Of a stretch of 64,000 nucleotides of DNA, positions 1 to 9,574 are shown in pieces. Each line of letters opens with the position of its first letter. Position 1 is the stretch's first letter. The DNA comes from Hymenochaete sp. R1 (lineage: Eukaryota > Basidiomycota > Agaricomycetes > Hymenochaetales > Hymenochaetaceae): assembly GCA_019400425.1 (NCBI GenBank), contig JAFREE010000126.1:1-64000 (forward strand). The letters are read 5' to 3'. The translations under genes and the position numbers were made by a program. The notes beneath the pieces are model-generated. The model was not told where the DNA came from and searched no databases. It worked only from the letters and a program-made list of their open reading frames with translations.

Positions 1-266
1 GTGATTCACGCGAATGCCCCACCAATCCAGGTGAGGGCGATGTGTTCGTTGAAGAAGAACTGTCGGAGGATGACTTCAAGATCTGAAGGGTGGTGTCGAG
101 GATGGTGGTGACGTTTTTCTGCTCTTTTCTTCATAACCATATGCCTGCTCTTCATTTATTTTACTTGTCATTTTCTTTCTCACTTGTTCCGATCGTGTTT
201 CTTTGTTTTTCTTTTCTTAACTTGTATTTCTGGATCCATTGGACCAGAACCTTGAGAGGGGGGTAA
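1..266 (+). pseudogene. 3' end of an LTR-retroelement internal region
   Basis: The last 28 or so codons of an open frame end at a TGA at 84-86, with an acidic tail (EEELSEDDFKI). The same tail recurs at 5296-5370. After the stop come a T-rich stretch and then a purine tract (gagagggggg) directly before the LTR at 267, which is the normal order of 3' coding end, polypurine tract and 3' LTR. Most of the element lies outside the window to the left. The protein family of this C-terminus is not recognised. Against the 5296 copy, most differences are CpG versus TpG/CpA. Confidence 0.6.
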
Positions 267-722
267 TGTTACGGTTCAACACCGTTCATATGCTTGGTAA
301 GCATACCCTATTACTTCATTTCTTCATTTGTCATCATATTCTTTATTGTTCTTTGACCTTCCGTGCACATGATCACATGTGATCTGTGCACAGCATCAGT
401 CAGCGTCTTACCAAGATGCCTTCCTTATTTGTATGTTTCTTCCCTTGTACTATTGCACAGCCTTGTAGACGGGTGGCCTATATAAGGGCCTCACCTTGTA
501 ACCTTTGTACCTTAGATTTGACCTTTTGTCTCTTCCGGTCAATACATTCTGTCTTGTCTCTCTTGTCTTATAAGACTATCCCTGGGTGGGATATCCTACT
601 CGAACTCTGTCTATCAGTCACTTGGAGCCGGAGCTCTGGTGCTGATCTCTTTGAACCTCAGGTCGCTGTCACGTGACCCTGATTTGTCAGACTCCTGATC
701 ACGTCTTGATCAGACTCTAACA
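267..722 (+). repeat. LTR copy A (~456 bp, TGTTA...TAACA)
   Basis: Begins TGTTACGG immediately after a polypurine tract and ends CTCTAACA, the TG...CA ends of an LTR. It is the 3' LTR of the element whose internal end is at 1-266. Related copies lie at 1862-2633 (minus), 4240-4686 (minus) and 5564-7362 (plus, interrupted), with a truncated copy at 7363-7531. A 96-codon open frame inside it recurs in the other copies only because the LTRs are related, and is not a gene. Confidence 0.85.
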
Positions 723-1184
723 AGTTCAGGAGATGCCCACCAGCAATGGCTGAGTTCGCACACCTGACGGGGCAGGGATGACGAGCTGGACTGCGTGCCA
801 GCGAGTTCAAGGTGTTACGAGGTTAGACAAATCTATATTCAAGCTGAGGTACAAGGATACAGGGGGGAGTGGTTTATATATGGCTAGGGAGGCATTACAT
901 AAGAGTATTACATGAATATGAGAAAGCAAAGGAATTAAGTCCGAACGTTCGGACGTCCGGAGGTGCGGAGCGGAGGTGACAGGACAGGAAGTCCGGAGGT
1001 GCGGAGCGGAGGTGACAAAATGGGAAATTCGGAGGTGGCGGAGGTTGTGGGTGGTGGGGTCTAGGCTGGTGTGATGTCAGGGATCAGGATAATCTTGGCG
1101 AACCAGAGTGACGGAACAGAGGTGCGTGGTCCGGAGGTCCGGGCGGAGCGGAGTTGCCATATGGGGACTAGTTGGTTATGACAG
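723..1184. other. Non-coding spacer with GC-rich repeat
   Basis: No gene is recognisable between LTR A and the copia remnant. The stretch contains the 36-bp minisatellite described separately. The copia reverse-transcriptase reading frame stops abruptly near 1185, so the left end of the copia element has been lost or replaced here. Confidence 0.5.
955..1050. repeat. 36-bp GC-rich tandem repeat
   Basis: The unit beginning gtccggaggtgcggagcgga at 955 recurs at 991, and a more diverged third unit starts near 1027. Related gtccggaggt motifs reappear near 1130-1155. The period is 36 bp. Confidence 0.65.
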
Positions 1185-1312
1185 TATCCTTGTACTACTA
1201 GTCTTGCTTTGAATTTGTCTATTTCTCCATTCGCTAGACACTTAGTCTTGTATACAAACTTTGTTCCTAGTATATTTGCTCCTTTAGGTGGATAAACATA
1301 TTCCCATGTTTT

Positions 1313-1769
1313 TGTTAGGCAACCGACTAGCGAGAGACAATCCCGTTCAAGGTGATTAGCCTCCAGGTCACGCAATAAAGGTAGATTTGTAAAGGGAGAG
1401 AGAGGAGTGGCTCAGATCACTAGCCGTGGTATTAGACCAGGTCAGAACTGGGGAGCTAGGTACAGGAAACTATTCTACTTATATACCCAGTGAAGGCTGC
1501 GCACAGACCATGTGGCTGTATGTGTGCTGACTGAGCCATTTACTAGAAAAGGAAGATAATAGAAAGTCATAGAAGGACATAGAACAAAAGAATGATCTGA
1601 TGGTTCAGATGACATCATAGTGTGGAGCGTGCATGATTAGTAATGATGGGAAAAGTAAACATAGAAAAGGATGAAAGCATGTGATAAAGAAATGTGATGA
1701 CAAAGACAGATGCCGGAACGAGAGTGTGGGAAAAGAAAGAAATGAAAGAAAATAAGTCGGGGCATGACA
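1313..1769. repeat. Solo LTR inserted in copia RT (TSD GTTTT)
   Basis: 457 bp running TGTTAGGCAACC...GGCATGACA, flanked by GTTTT at 1308-1312 and again at 1770-1774. These are TG...CA ends and a 5-bp target duplication, as expected of a solo LTR. Excision plus loss of one duplication rejoins the reverse-transcriptase reading frame exactly. It is not obviously the same family as LTR copy A. Confidence 0.82.
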
Positions 1770-1861
1770 GTTTTTCGCTCTTCTAGTACATTTATTTCTG
1801 TCTTCATACTTTTGTACCAGTTGTACGCATTCTTACTATTCATTGCTTCTTTGAATGTTAA

Positions 1862-2633
1862 TGTTAGAGTCCGACCAAGACGTTGATCAGAAGTCTGACA
1901 AATCAGGGTCACGTGACAGCAACCTGAGATTACAAGAGATCAGGCCTAAGCTCCGGCTTAGGTAACTGATTAGACAGAGTTCGAGTAAGATATCCCACCC
2001 AGGGATAGTCTTATAAGACAGGAGGAACAAGACAGAATATATTGACCGGAAGAGACAGAAGGTCAAATCTAGTGTACAAAGGCTACAAGGTGAGGCCCTT
2101 ATATAGGCCACCCGTCTACGAGGCTGTGTACTAGTACATGAGAAGAAACAGACGAATAAGGAAGGCGTCTTGGTAAGATGCTGACTGATGCTGTGCACAG
2201 ATCACATGTGATCATGTGCATGGAATGTCATGGAAATACAAAGAACAAGATGACAAAGAAAGGAAATGAAGTAAGTGGGGTACTTGACTAAGCACATGAA
2301 CGGTGTTGAACCGTAACTGTCAGGAATCCCTCCTTTTTCCCTACCATTTATTCCTTCCATGATTATACCATTCACGTGACTTCTGCTTTACAGTTCTTAT
2401 CCCCTCTATACACATTGCTCACATCCTGCGATTGAACTCCTTACGCTTGACCTCTTGTAAAGTTCTCTCGCAGGCATGTTCTCTCATGTATATTTACCTT
2501 TTACCTGCATAATCTAACTTGTAAAGTTCTCTCGCAGTGTGCCAGAGTTCTTGAGCTCAGCGCGATCGTCCGAGATCTCAGTCATATCTTCACCCATCTT
2601 TTACCAACGCACACAGCGTTCGTAACAGTAACA
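1862..2633 (-). repeat. LTR copy B, solo LTR in copia (TSD GTTAA)
   Basis: Inverted copy of the 267-722 LTR. It starts TGTTAGAGTCC at 1862 and its last base is at 2633, because a second LTR (2318-2627) inserted one base from its end. GTTAA occurs at 1857-1861 and 2634-2638 as the 5-bp target duplication. Without the nested insert and its duplication the LTR is about 457 bp. It interrupts the copia reading frame between the linker and the reverse transcriptase. Confidence 0.85.
2318..2627. repeat. 310-bp nested solo LTR (TSD GTAAC)
   Basis: Runs TGTCAGGAATCC...GCGTTCGTAACA and is flanked by GTAAC at 2313-2317 and 2628-2632. It sits inside the terminal bases of LTR copy B, so it is younger than that insertion. 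Inside it, the phrase acttgtaaagttctctcgcag (21 bases) is partly repeated at about 2453-2475 and 2518-2538. No coding capacity. Confidence 0.8.
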
Positions 2634-4239
2634 GTTAAAGGATCTCCTACATTATCTGCGTAGTATTGATTGAATTCACTTAGATACATTATTATATTTG
2701 TGTCTACTTCGTCATAGTTTAGTCCTCTTGCTCGTTTAGATGGCCTGATCTCTCTCTTTGATTGTCTTAGTCTTGTTTTTGAACTCTCCCCTTGAGGTTC
2801 TGTTTCGTCATTTTCTGATTCTTGATTATCTAATTCTGTTTCTTTTTCTTTGTCTTTGTCTTGCACCCCTTCAATTGTAGATGATTTATTATTGACAAAT
2901 TGGATATTTCTTTCTGTTGCTATTCTTGTTCCTGTCCATACTATGTAACCCTTTGAATCGTCTGATAGACGTAACCATCTTGCATGTGTTCCTTTATTGT
3001 GTAATTTGTTTATGTGTTCATTGTAAATCACGCAATGACTGCCAAATTCATGTAAATTATCTAATGAATAATTTTCTTTATATCGCTTAAAATATGGTGT
3101 CACAAACTGTAGTGCAGATTTTGGAGTTCTATTCGCTATAAATGTTGCATACTGACTGCATTAGTAACATAATGTTTTTGGTAATTTTGCCCCTTCTAAG
3201 TTTACTTGTACTAATCTAAATATCGTCTGATGTGTTCTTTCTGCTACTCCATTTTGTTGTGGTGTATTGTGTACTGTTTTTCTAGCTAGTGTCCCTTGGC
3301 TTTGTAAATAATCTGTAAATATTTTACTTGTGAATACTGAATCATTGTCCATTTGTAAATATTTGACTCGTTGACCATGTTGTGTAAATATCATAGTTGT
3401 AAATTTCACGTACTGAGTGAATGCATCATCTTTTGTTTTTAATGGTAACATAGTTATCCATCTTGTGCAGTTGTCTACTATTGTTAGGATGTATGCTATT
3501 TGTCCTATTGCTTTTACAGGTGCTAGTCCCCATATGTCTATATGTAAATGTTCTGCAAACACATTTGCGAGTGGTGATTTTCGCTTATTTGGTATTGCTT
3601 GACGCTTAAGATTTGCTTCTACACATGTGATACATTGTTTTTCTTTCCAATCAGTGATTTTCTGATTAATAATACCTGGATTATGTTCTAGTAATTCTTT
3701 GATGTATTTGTAACTTATATGTCCTAATTGCTTATGTAATTCAAACAAACTTATGGTTTTTGTCGACGCATTTGTTATTGGAGAATGTTCAAAAATTGGA
3801 TACATATTGTTTATTTTCTTTATACATAATCTTTCAATGTTATCTTTCAAAATAAAGCATTTTTCGCCTTCAAACCGTAGCACATATCCATCATCAGCTA
3901 AATGACCCACACTGAGTAAAGTCATGCTTAGCCAAGGTCCGTAGTAGACGTTATGGATTGCTAACTCACTTTCTATTCCTGAACTTGATCTGACTTTGAT
4001 CGTCATTGTACCCATTAGTTTAGCTATATTGATTGATTGATTTGCCACCATTATGTTGATTGGACGTGATTGTTGTATGTTTGATAATGATTTGTTGTAG
4101 GGTGTGATATGAATCAATGCACCCGAGTCGATGATATGAATTTGATGTAGATGATGATTATCAGCTTTCTTTCTTATCATGTAACTTGGAATATTTTGAC
4201 TCATATTCGTCATCGTCGTATCTTCACCACTCTTGTAGG

Positions 4240-4686
4240 TGTTAGAGTCCGATCAAGACGTGATCAGGAGTCTGACAAAGCGAGGTCACGTGACAGAGGT
4301 TCAAGAGATCTGCACCCAGGCTCCGGCCTGAAGTGACAGATAGACTAAGTTCGCGAAGGATATCCCACCCAGGGATAGTCCTTTAAGACAGGAGAGACAA
4401 GAGTAGTATATTGACCGGAAGAGACAGAAGGTCAAATCTAGTGTACAAAGGCTACAAGGTGAGGCCCTTATATAGGTCACCCGTCTACAAGGCTGTGCAA
4501 TAGTACAAGGGAAGAAAGGTACAAATAAGGAAGGTGTCTTGGTAAGACGCTGACTGATGCTGTGCACTGATCACATGAGATCATGTGCATGGAAAGTTAA
4601 AGAAATAGAAAGAATAAGATGACAAAGAAAGAAATGAAGTAAGCGGGGTGCTTGACTAAGCACATGAATGGTGTTGAATCATAACA
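4240..4686 (-). repeat. LTR copy C, at a chimeric junction
   Basis: Inverted copy of the same LTR, starting TGTTAGAGTCC at 4240 and ending ...ATAACA at 4686. The left flank is copia coding sequence and the right flank is a different retroelement-like coding remnant. The flanking five bases (GTAGG and CCCAG) do not match, and neither side shows a polypurine tract or primer-binding site. This is therefore not a simple solo insertion. Confidence 0.8.
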
Positions 4687-5370
4687 CCCAGAGCCAACAC
4701 TAGGATTGAACACGACTACAACACGTATGCACGTCAAGTCAGAACTGGGGCCAGCCCATACCACTGCCCGGAAACTAGCGACGACGTCTAAGAACTCATC
4801 TAAACCCTGACACTTGACAGCCGCACTCATCCTGAACACCTAGAGGCACCACTTCAGGCTTGGGATTCAGCTGGTGCTGGCGTCATTGCAGGTGCAGACC
4901 GTCTCTCCAAGATCCTCACTACATGGCTGTGTCTGGACATCATCAACCTTTTCCATAAGTGCAAGCTGAATGCGGACAACTTGGAGGACAATGACCCAAT
5001 GGACCTTATCCACAGTCAAGTTCAAATGTTCTGGAGCACAAGTGATTCAACGGTAAAGCTAATGCAGGAGCTAGTTCGCCTCGAGAGGATTAAGCAGCGG
5101 CTCTGGTCCTAAGCTTACTCGATGGCACGTATCAGTCAACAAGCACTCATGAATGCGTATGTTGAAGGAGGTCTTAGAGTGTTACGTCCTTTCAATCATA
5201 ATCCTTACGAACCACAACTTGCTATCCTAGCCAGTCATTTGTCTGATCTATGGGTTGCACAACCAGAGCCAACCTCTGAGCCTAGCGGTTCACGCAAATG
5301 CCCCACCAATCCAGGTGAGGGTGATGTGTTCATTGAAGAAGAACTGTTGGAGGATGACTTTGAGGTCTGA
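4687..5370 (+). pseudogene. Retroelement-like coding remnant, 3' end
   Basis: One plus-strand frame can be followed from about 4687 to the TGA at 5368-5370, broken by at least three in-frame stops (two near 4785-4802 and one at 5110). The last 82 codons are open, from ATG 5122, and end with the same acidic tail as the sequence at 1-86. A T-rich stretch, a polypurine tract (5552-5560) and LTR copy D follow. No known domain is recognised in the translated sequence. It could be the C-terminus of the LTR element's polyprotein or a separate ORF carried by a non-autonomous element. Confidence 0.55.
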
Positions 5371-5645
5371 AGGGTGGTATTGTTGGTGGTGGTGACATTT
5401 TTTCTGTTCTTTCCCTCATGACCATATGCCTGTTCTTTGTTTACCTTGATCATTCTTTCTTTTCTTACTTCCTTTTGATTGTGTTGCTTTGTTTTTTCTT
5501 TGTTTTTCCTTTTTTAACTTGTATTTCTAGATCCATTGGACCAGAACCTTGAGAGGGGGGTAATGTTACAGTTCAACACCATTCATACGCTTAGTTAAGC
5601 ATACCCTATTACTTCATTTCTGTATTTGTCATCTTGTTCTTTCTA

Positions 5646-6989
5646 CAGCTGGGTACACAAAAGAGTTGGACACCCACATTTGGTAGTGTGATCGACACAC
5701 CAAAAATGTGCGTATACGGCATGACTGCTTCATTGAACGGCTTTCCTTCTAGACTTCATACGAAAAAAACGTTCCTTTAAATTGTTTTGTTGTATACAGA
5801 ATATGCTATTTAATGATTTATTTAGTGTTCTGTAAGACCTCCTTCAGCAAAAACAACTGCATGAACACGGTTTGGCATGGATTCAATCTGCCAGTTGATC
5901 TGCTCAATAGTCAGTTTCTCCCAACCTTCAAGAGCATCCGCTTTGAGCTGCTCGACAGTCTCTGTTATTGTCTGTCCATCACGAATGTTGATTTTTCATT
6001 CATGCCAGACAGGTTCAATTGGACTGACATCCGGAGACATTAGAGGGTGAGGAAACCTTGGGATACCATTTTTATCCAGGCATGCAGTGGCCACTGGAGC
6101 AGTATGGCAGTGTGCATTGTCTTGCTGAAAAAGTAGATCCGGATGCTCCTGGCAAAGTTGATTGAATATTGGAATGAGATGCGGCAGCAAAACCTGCTCC
6201 TTGTAACGTTGAGCATTCATTCCCCCACCATGGCCACCAGGATAATCAGGGATAACAAGTGGTCCCTTGAAGTTATACACAATACAAGACTAAACCATGA
6301 TGCGAATAGGTGATTGCATTGAGTGAGGAATGGTACAGGACCGATCAAACACCTCATGTGGATAGCGGGCGACATAGACATTTCCTGGGTTTCCATCCAC
6401 TACGAGATATGATTCATCTGACCAAATAATGTTCTTCCATTCTTCCATTGTCCAATGTTGATGTTCTGCAGCCCAAATGTGATGGCGTGCCTCTTGAATT
6501 GGAGTGTGCTTAATGACTCTTCTGGCCTTCCGACGACATAAGCCATCCTTCCTTAGCTCTTGTCAGACAAATAAACGGCTGATGCTGAACTTCTTCCCAA
6601 GCTGCGTAAGAGGCATAAAACAAAATGTAAGTGCATAATGAATGAGCATCTTGTGTAAAAGAGCATCCCAACGCTTGCGGCGACCGGAACTCTTCCTGTT
6701 TGAAGTTGAGCCGCGAGCCTGAAACTGCTTCCAAATGTCACCTGCAATCGACCTCTTAAGGCCTTCTTGCACTGTGGCTTTCCTAATTGACTTCCCAGCA
6801 CGAACAGTGCCAATAAATCGATTCTTTTGAGGAGAATCAGGAATAGAGATGGTGTGGCGTGCCATAGTGGTAGAGGAATGGAGGATATGTGCGACAGATT
6901 GAGCGACGAGTGAGGGCATGAGTGAAAAGATTGACACTGTCAATTGCACTACTAAATGCGGGTGTTCGACTCTTTTGTGTACCCAGCTG
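5646..6989 (-). mobile_element. Tc1/mariner DNA transposon, 1,344 bp
   Basis: The terminal inverted repeats begin CAGCTGGGTACACAAAAGAG at both ends and remain alignable for about 43 bp, with mismatches that are all transitions. The left flank is TA (5644-5645). The right flank is TG (6990-6991), explained by one transition in the TA target duplication. The element contains one transposase gene on the minus strand. The target site is inside LTR copy D, so this insertion is younger than that LTR. Confidence 0.9.
5822..6865 (-). pseudogene. Tc1/mariner transposase, three in-frame stops
   Basis: A 348-codon frame runs from ATG at 6865 to TAA at 5822 with no frameshift but with three premature stops, at 6563-6565 (TGA), 6290-6292 (TAG) and 5996-5998 (TGA). 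The N-terminal part is a helix-turn-helix region with a basic segment (SSGRRKRW). The DDE catalytic core is visible: first D in IIWSDESY, second in QQDNAHCHTA, and the final acidic residue in SPDVSPIEPVW. The length is normal for Tc1-like transposases. At least the TAG (after MV) lies where a tryptophan is expected, so TGG-to-TAG change is likely. The copy is inactive. Confidence 0.9.
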
Positions 6990-7362
6990 TGTTTCTTTAA
7001 CTTTCTGTGCACATGATCTCATGTGATCTGTGCACAGCATCAGTCAGTCAGTGTCTTACTAAGACACTTTCCTTATTTGTGCTTTTCTTCTCATGTACTA
7101 TATACACAGCCTTGTAGACGGGTGGCTTATATAAGGGCCTTACCTTGTAGCTCTTGTACTCTAGATTTAACCTTCTGTCCTCACCGGTCAATACACTTGT
7201 CTTTCACCTCCTGTCTTAAAGAACTATCTCTGGTTGGGATATCTTACTTGAACTCAGTCTGTTAGTCACTTAGAGCCGGAGCTCTGGTGCTAACCTCTTG
7301 AACTATTGTCATGTGACCTTGATTAAGCAGACTTCTGATCACGTCTTGATCGGACTCTAACA

Positions 7363-7531
7363 GTCCTCACCGGTCAATACATCTTGTCTTGTCTCTCCTG
7401 TCTTAGAGGACTATCTCCTGGGTGGGATATCCTTTGTGAACTTAGTCTGTCTGTCACTTCAAGCTGGAGCTTGAGTGCAGATCTCTTGAACCTTGAGCTT
7501 GCATTGTCAGACTTTGGATTGGACTCTAACA
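7363..7531 (+). repeat. 5'-truncated LTR copy E, abutting copy D
   Basis: Directly after copy D ends, the sequence restarts at gtcctcaccggtcaatac, the middle of the LTR, and runs to a second CTCTAACA end at 7531. A diverged 169-bp 3' half of the LTR is therefore joined head-to-tail to a full copy, consistent with recombination or a deletion between LTRs. Confidence 0.75.
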
Positions 7532-7765
7532 TCTGCATTGTGTCTTACTAGTGACCCTCGTTGCTTACTAACAACATCTGACAAGTCTGCTGCTGGCTCT
7601 GAAAGCATCTTATTGGAAAACGAGGGGGGCTTCTCTGCTCCGGGGGTGCTTGCCTGCACCTTTATCAGCATGAGATGTGCATGTATAGCATGGGAAAACA
7701 TTTCCCAATATAGACCATAGAAAAAAGTACCTAAAATGGACAAGCCTGCAAAGATGATGGGAGAA

Positions 7766-8345
7766 GTGGACAGGTGTGAGAAATAAATTCCAAAAATGGA
7801 CATGCTTATAAAGTCAAAAAGAAGATAAGCCAGATCAGAGGAGAAATGCCCTTAGAAAGGAGCGTGAGAACCAAATTCCAAAAATGGACATGCCCACAAA
7901 GTCAAAAAGGAGGCCAGAATCAACAAAAGCAAACAAGTGCAACAATAAGATCCATTGGAGGTGAACTGTGCCCACAATGACTAAAAGGGCTATAGGGGGT
8001 GTGAGAAAAAAAGTCCGAAAACGGACATACTCACAAAGTCAAAAAGGTGGGTCAGATCAATACAAGCACAAACATAGTCAAATAAGATCAATCCAATGAG
8101 AACTGCACCTATAAATGCCCTGTGATAGGGATCAAAAGTGTGAGAAGAAACGGACATGCCCACAAAGTCAAAAACGTAGCCAGGATCAATACAAGCACAA
8201 ACAAAGTCAAACAAGACCCATCGGATGCCATCTGAACTCACAAATGCCATGTGATGAGCATCCAAAGCGTGAGAAGAAAAGTCCAAAAACGGACATCTCA
8301 CAAAGTCAAAAACGTAGCCAGGATCCAAACAAGCGCACACAAAAA
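7766..8345. repeat. Degenerate tandem repeat, five units
   Basis: Five units begin with a gtgagaa... start, a ccaaaaatggacatg-like box and acaaagtcaaaaa, at about 7768, 7865, 7999, 8140 and 8268. Spacing varies from about 100 to 135 bp. Later units also share cgtagccaggatc and aagcacaaacaaagtcaaa. Open frames across it on either strand follow the repeat and are not convincing genes. Confidence 0.7.
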
Positions 8346-8428
8346 AAATGAGCCGAATCGAACCCCAAATGGCCCCACGAGGAGCCGGTCAGGAACAGGC
8401 CCCGCGTTCCCCGAAAAAACATGCGGTA

Positions 8429-8651
8429 GGTTGACTAATTCTAACACTGACATCCGGGCTTCGGGCCGTCACACTGTCTGTCACACTGCTTCTATACTCG
8501 TCACTTCGTTCTGTCACACTCATCTGTCGTCACACTCTCTTCGGATCTCTCAATCTACTGATCTACGGCTTTTAATCTTATCTCTTCTTCCTTTTTAATC
8601 ATTTCTCGTCTCTCGTCTCGGTCTCTTTTTCACTCAGTCGATTGTCTCGAA
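8429..8651. repeat. 223-bp direct repeat, left copy
   Basis: The stretch from ggttgactaattctaacact to cagtcgattgtctcgaa is repeated base for base at 8773-8995. It is pyrimidine-rich with many tcacact words and has no clear coding potential. Confidence 0.9.
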
Positions 8652-8772
8652 CATACTTCCAGCGTCACTGATTCCATGACTCTACTCACTCGGTCACTAA
8701 TCCTGTCACGGGGACTGTTTACTTCACTCGGAATACCTTGTCACACACTTTTGTTACTTCAACGACTGACTC

Positions 8773-8995
8773 GGTTGACTAATTCTAACACTGACATCCG
8801 GGCTTCGGGCCGTCACACTGTCTGTCACACTGCTTCTATACTCGTCACTTCGTTCTGTCACACTCATCTGTCGTCACACTCTCTTCGGATCTCTCAATCT
8901 ACTGATCTACGGCTTTTAATCTTATCTCTTCTTCCTTTTTAATCATTTCTCGTCTCTCGTCTCGGTCTCTTTTTCACTCAGTCGATTGTCTCGAA
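8773..8995. repeat. 223-bp direct repeat, right copy
   Basis: Exact duplicate of 8429-8651 as far as I can read, separated from it by 121 bp of unique sequence. An AT-rich stretch without coding signals follows (about 8996-9090). Confidence 0.9.
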
Positions 8996-9574
8996 TTTAA
9001 AAAATTTCTCCCAATTATTGTATTTTTATTGTGTTTTATATTTTGATAATTATGTATGTGTGTTTGTGGTGTGTTTTGTGTTGAGGGCCGGGTCGTGGTG
9101 TGGGGGACTTACGACTTTTTCCCGAATTACCTTCCTTATTTGGTCGTTTTTTGTTGTTGCCGAGGTAACTGAATTGGTGTTTTCGCACGATGGGTGAGTT
9201 TCTGTCGTCTTAGGGAGGTGTGTTCGTCACTCTGGAGTATATCAGGCTTTCCAAATCATCTATTCAGCTTTCGGTCTCCTCAACTAACAACCGGGACCGA
9301 AATTTTCGATGTATTTTGATCCTTGTTGTTGAGTTTGGAGGTGTAAGTCGATGTTCCCCTTGGGTGCAAACTCTACGCTTCTTGCATCCGCGTCTCCCTT
9401 CTTGTCTCTCCTCCCCATTATCTCTCTCTTTCTTCCGTATTGTTAACCATGGCTTCTCCAGTCTTCATCATGAGTAAGTGTTTCTGGAGCATATATATAT
9501 ATCCGAAAGCTCATCACTATTTAGTTTGACAAAGCACCTCTGCGACGGTCACGTCACAAGCTCAAAACGCGGAC

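Larger units (their letters stand above)
1185..4239 (-). pseudogene. Decayed Ty1/copia retrotransposon polyprotein
   Basis: Read on the minus strand from 4239, the frame has a protease-type DSGA motif, then the GAG-pre-integrase region and an integrase core ending in a copia-like HNTPQQNGVAER motif, then the post-integrase linker, and the first part of an RVT_2 reverse transcriptase (TWEYVYPPKG...KARLVVQGY). Three LTR insertions interrupt it. Removing the inserts and one copy of each target duplication restores the frame at two junctions: GDPL joins to TFKEAM, and EERK joins to TWEY. The integrase part has one stop near 3160. Gag, most of the RT and RNase H are missing, so this is a dead fragment. 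The family assignment is solid; autonomous activity is excluded. Confidence 0.88.
5564..7362 (+). repeat. LTR copy D split by a mariner insertion
   Basis: Starts TGTTACAG at 5564, right after gagagggggg-taa, and ends CTCTAACA at 7362. The uninterrupted copies show that the sequence originally read ...ttctttcTAtttctttaac...; here a 1,344-bp Tc1/mariner element separates the two halves at that TA. Without the insert the LTR is about 450 bp. Confidence 0.85.

Noticed and set aside
386..676. 96-codon open frame, also present in other copies (minus 1887-2198, minus 4301-4567, plus 7023-7265)
   Set aside because: It lies wholly within LTR copies and recurs only because the LTRs are related; there is no coding motif.
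1..7531. Classical repeat-induced point mutation (RIP)
   Set aside because: The changes I can compare are mostly at CpG, not preferentially CpA; CpG deamination explains them better. A full alignment is needed to decide.
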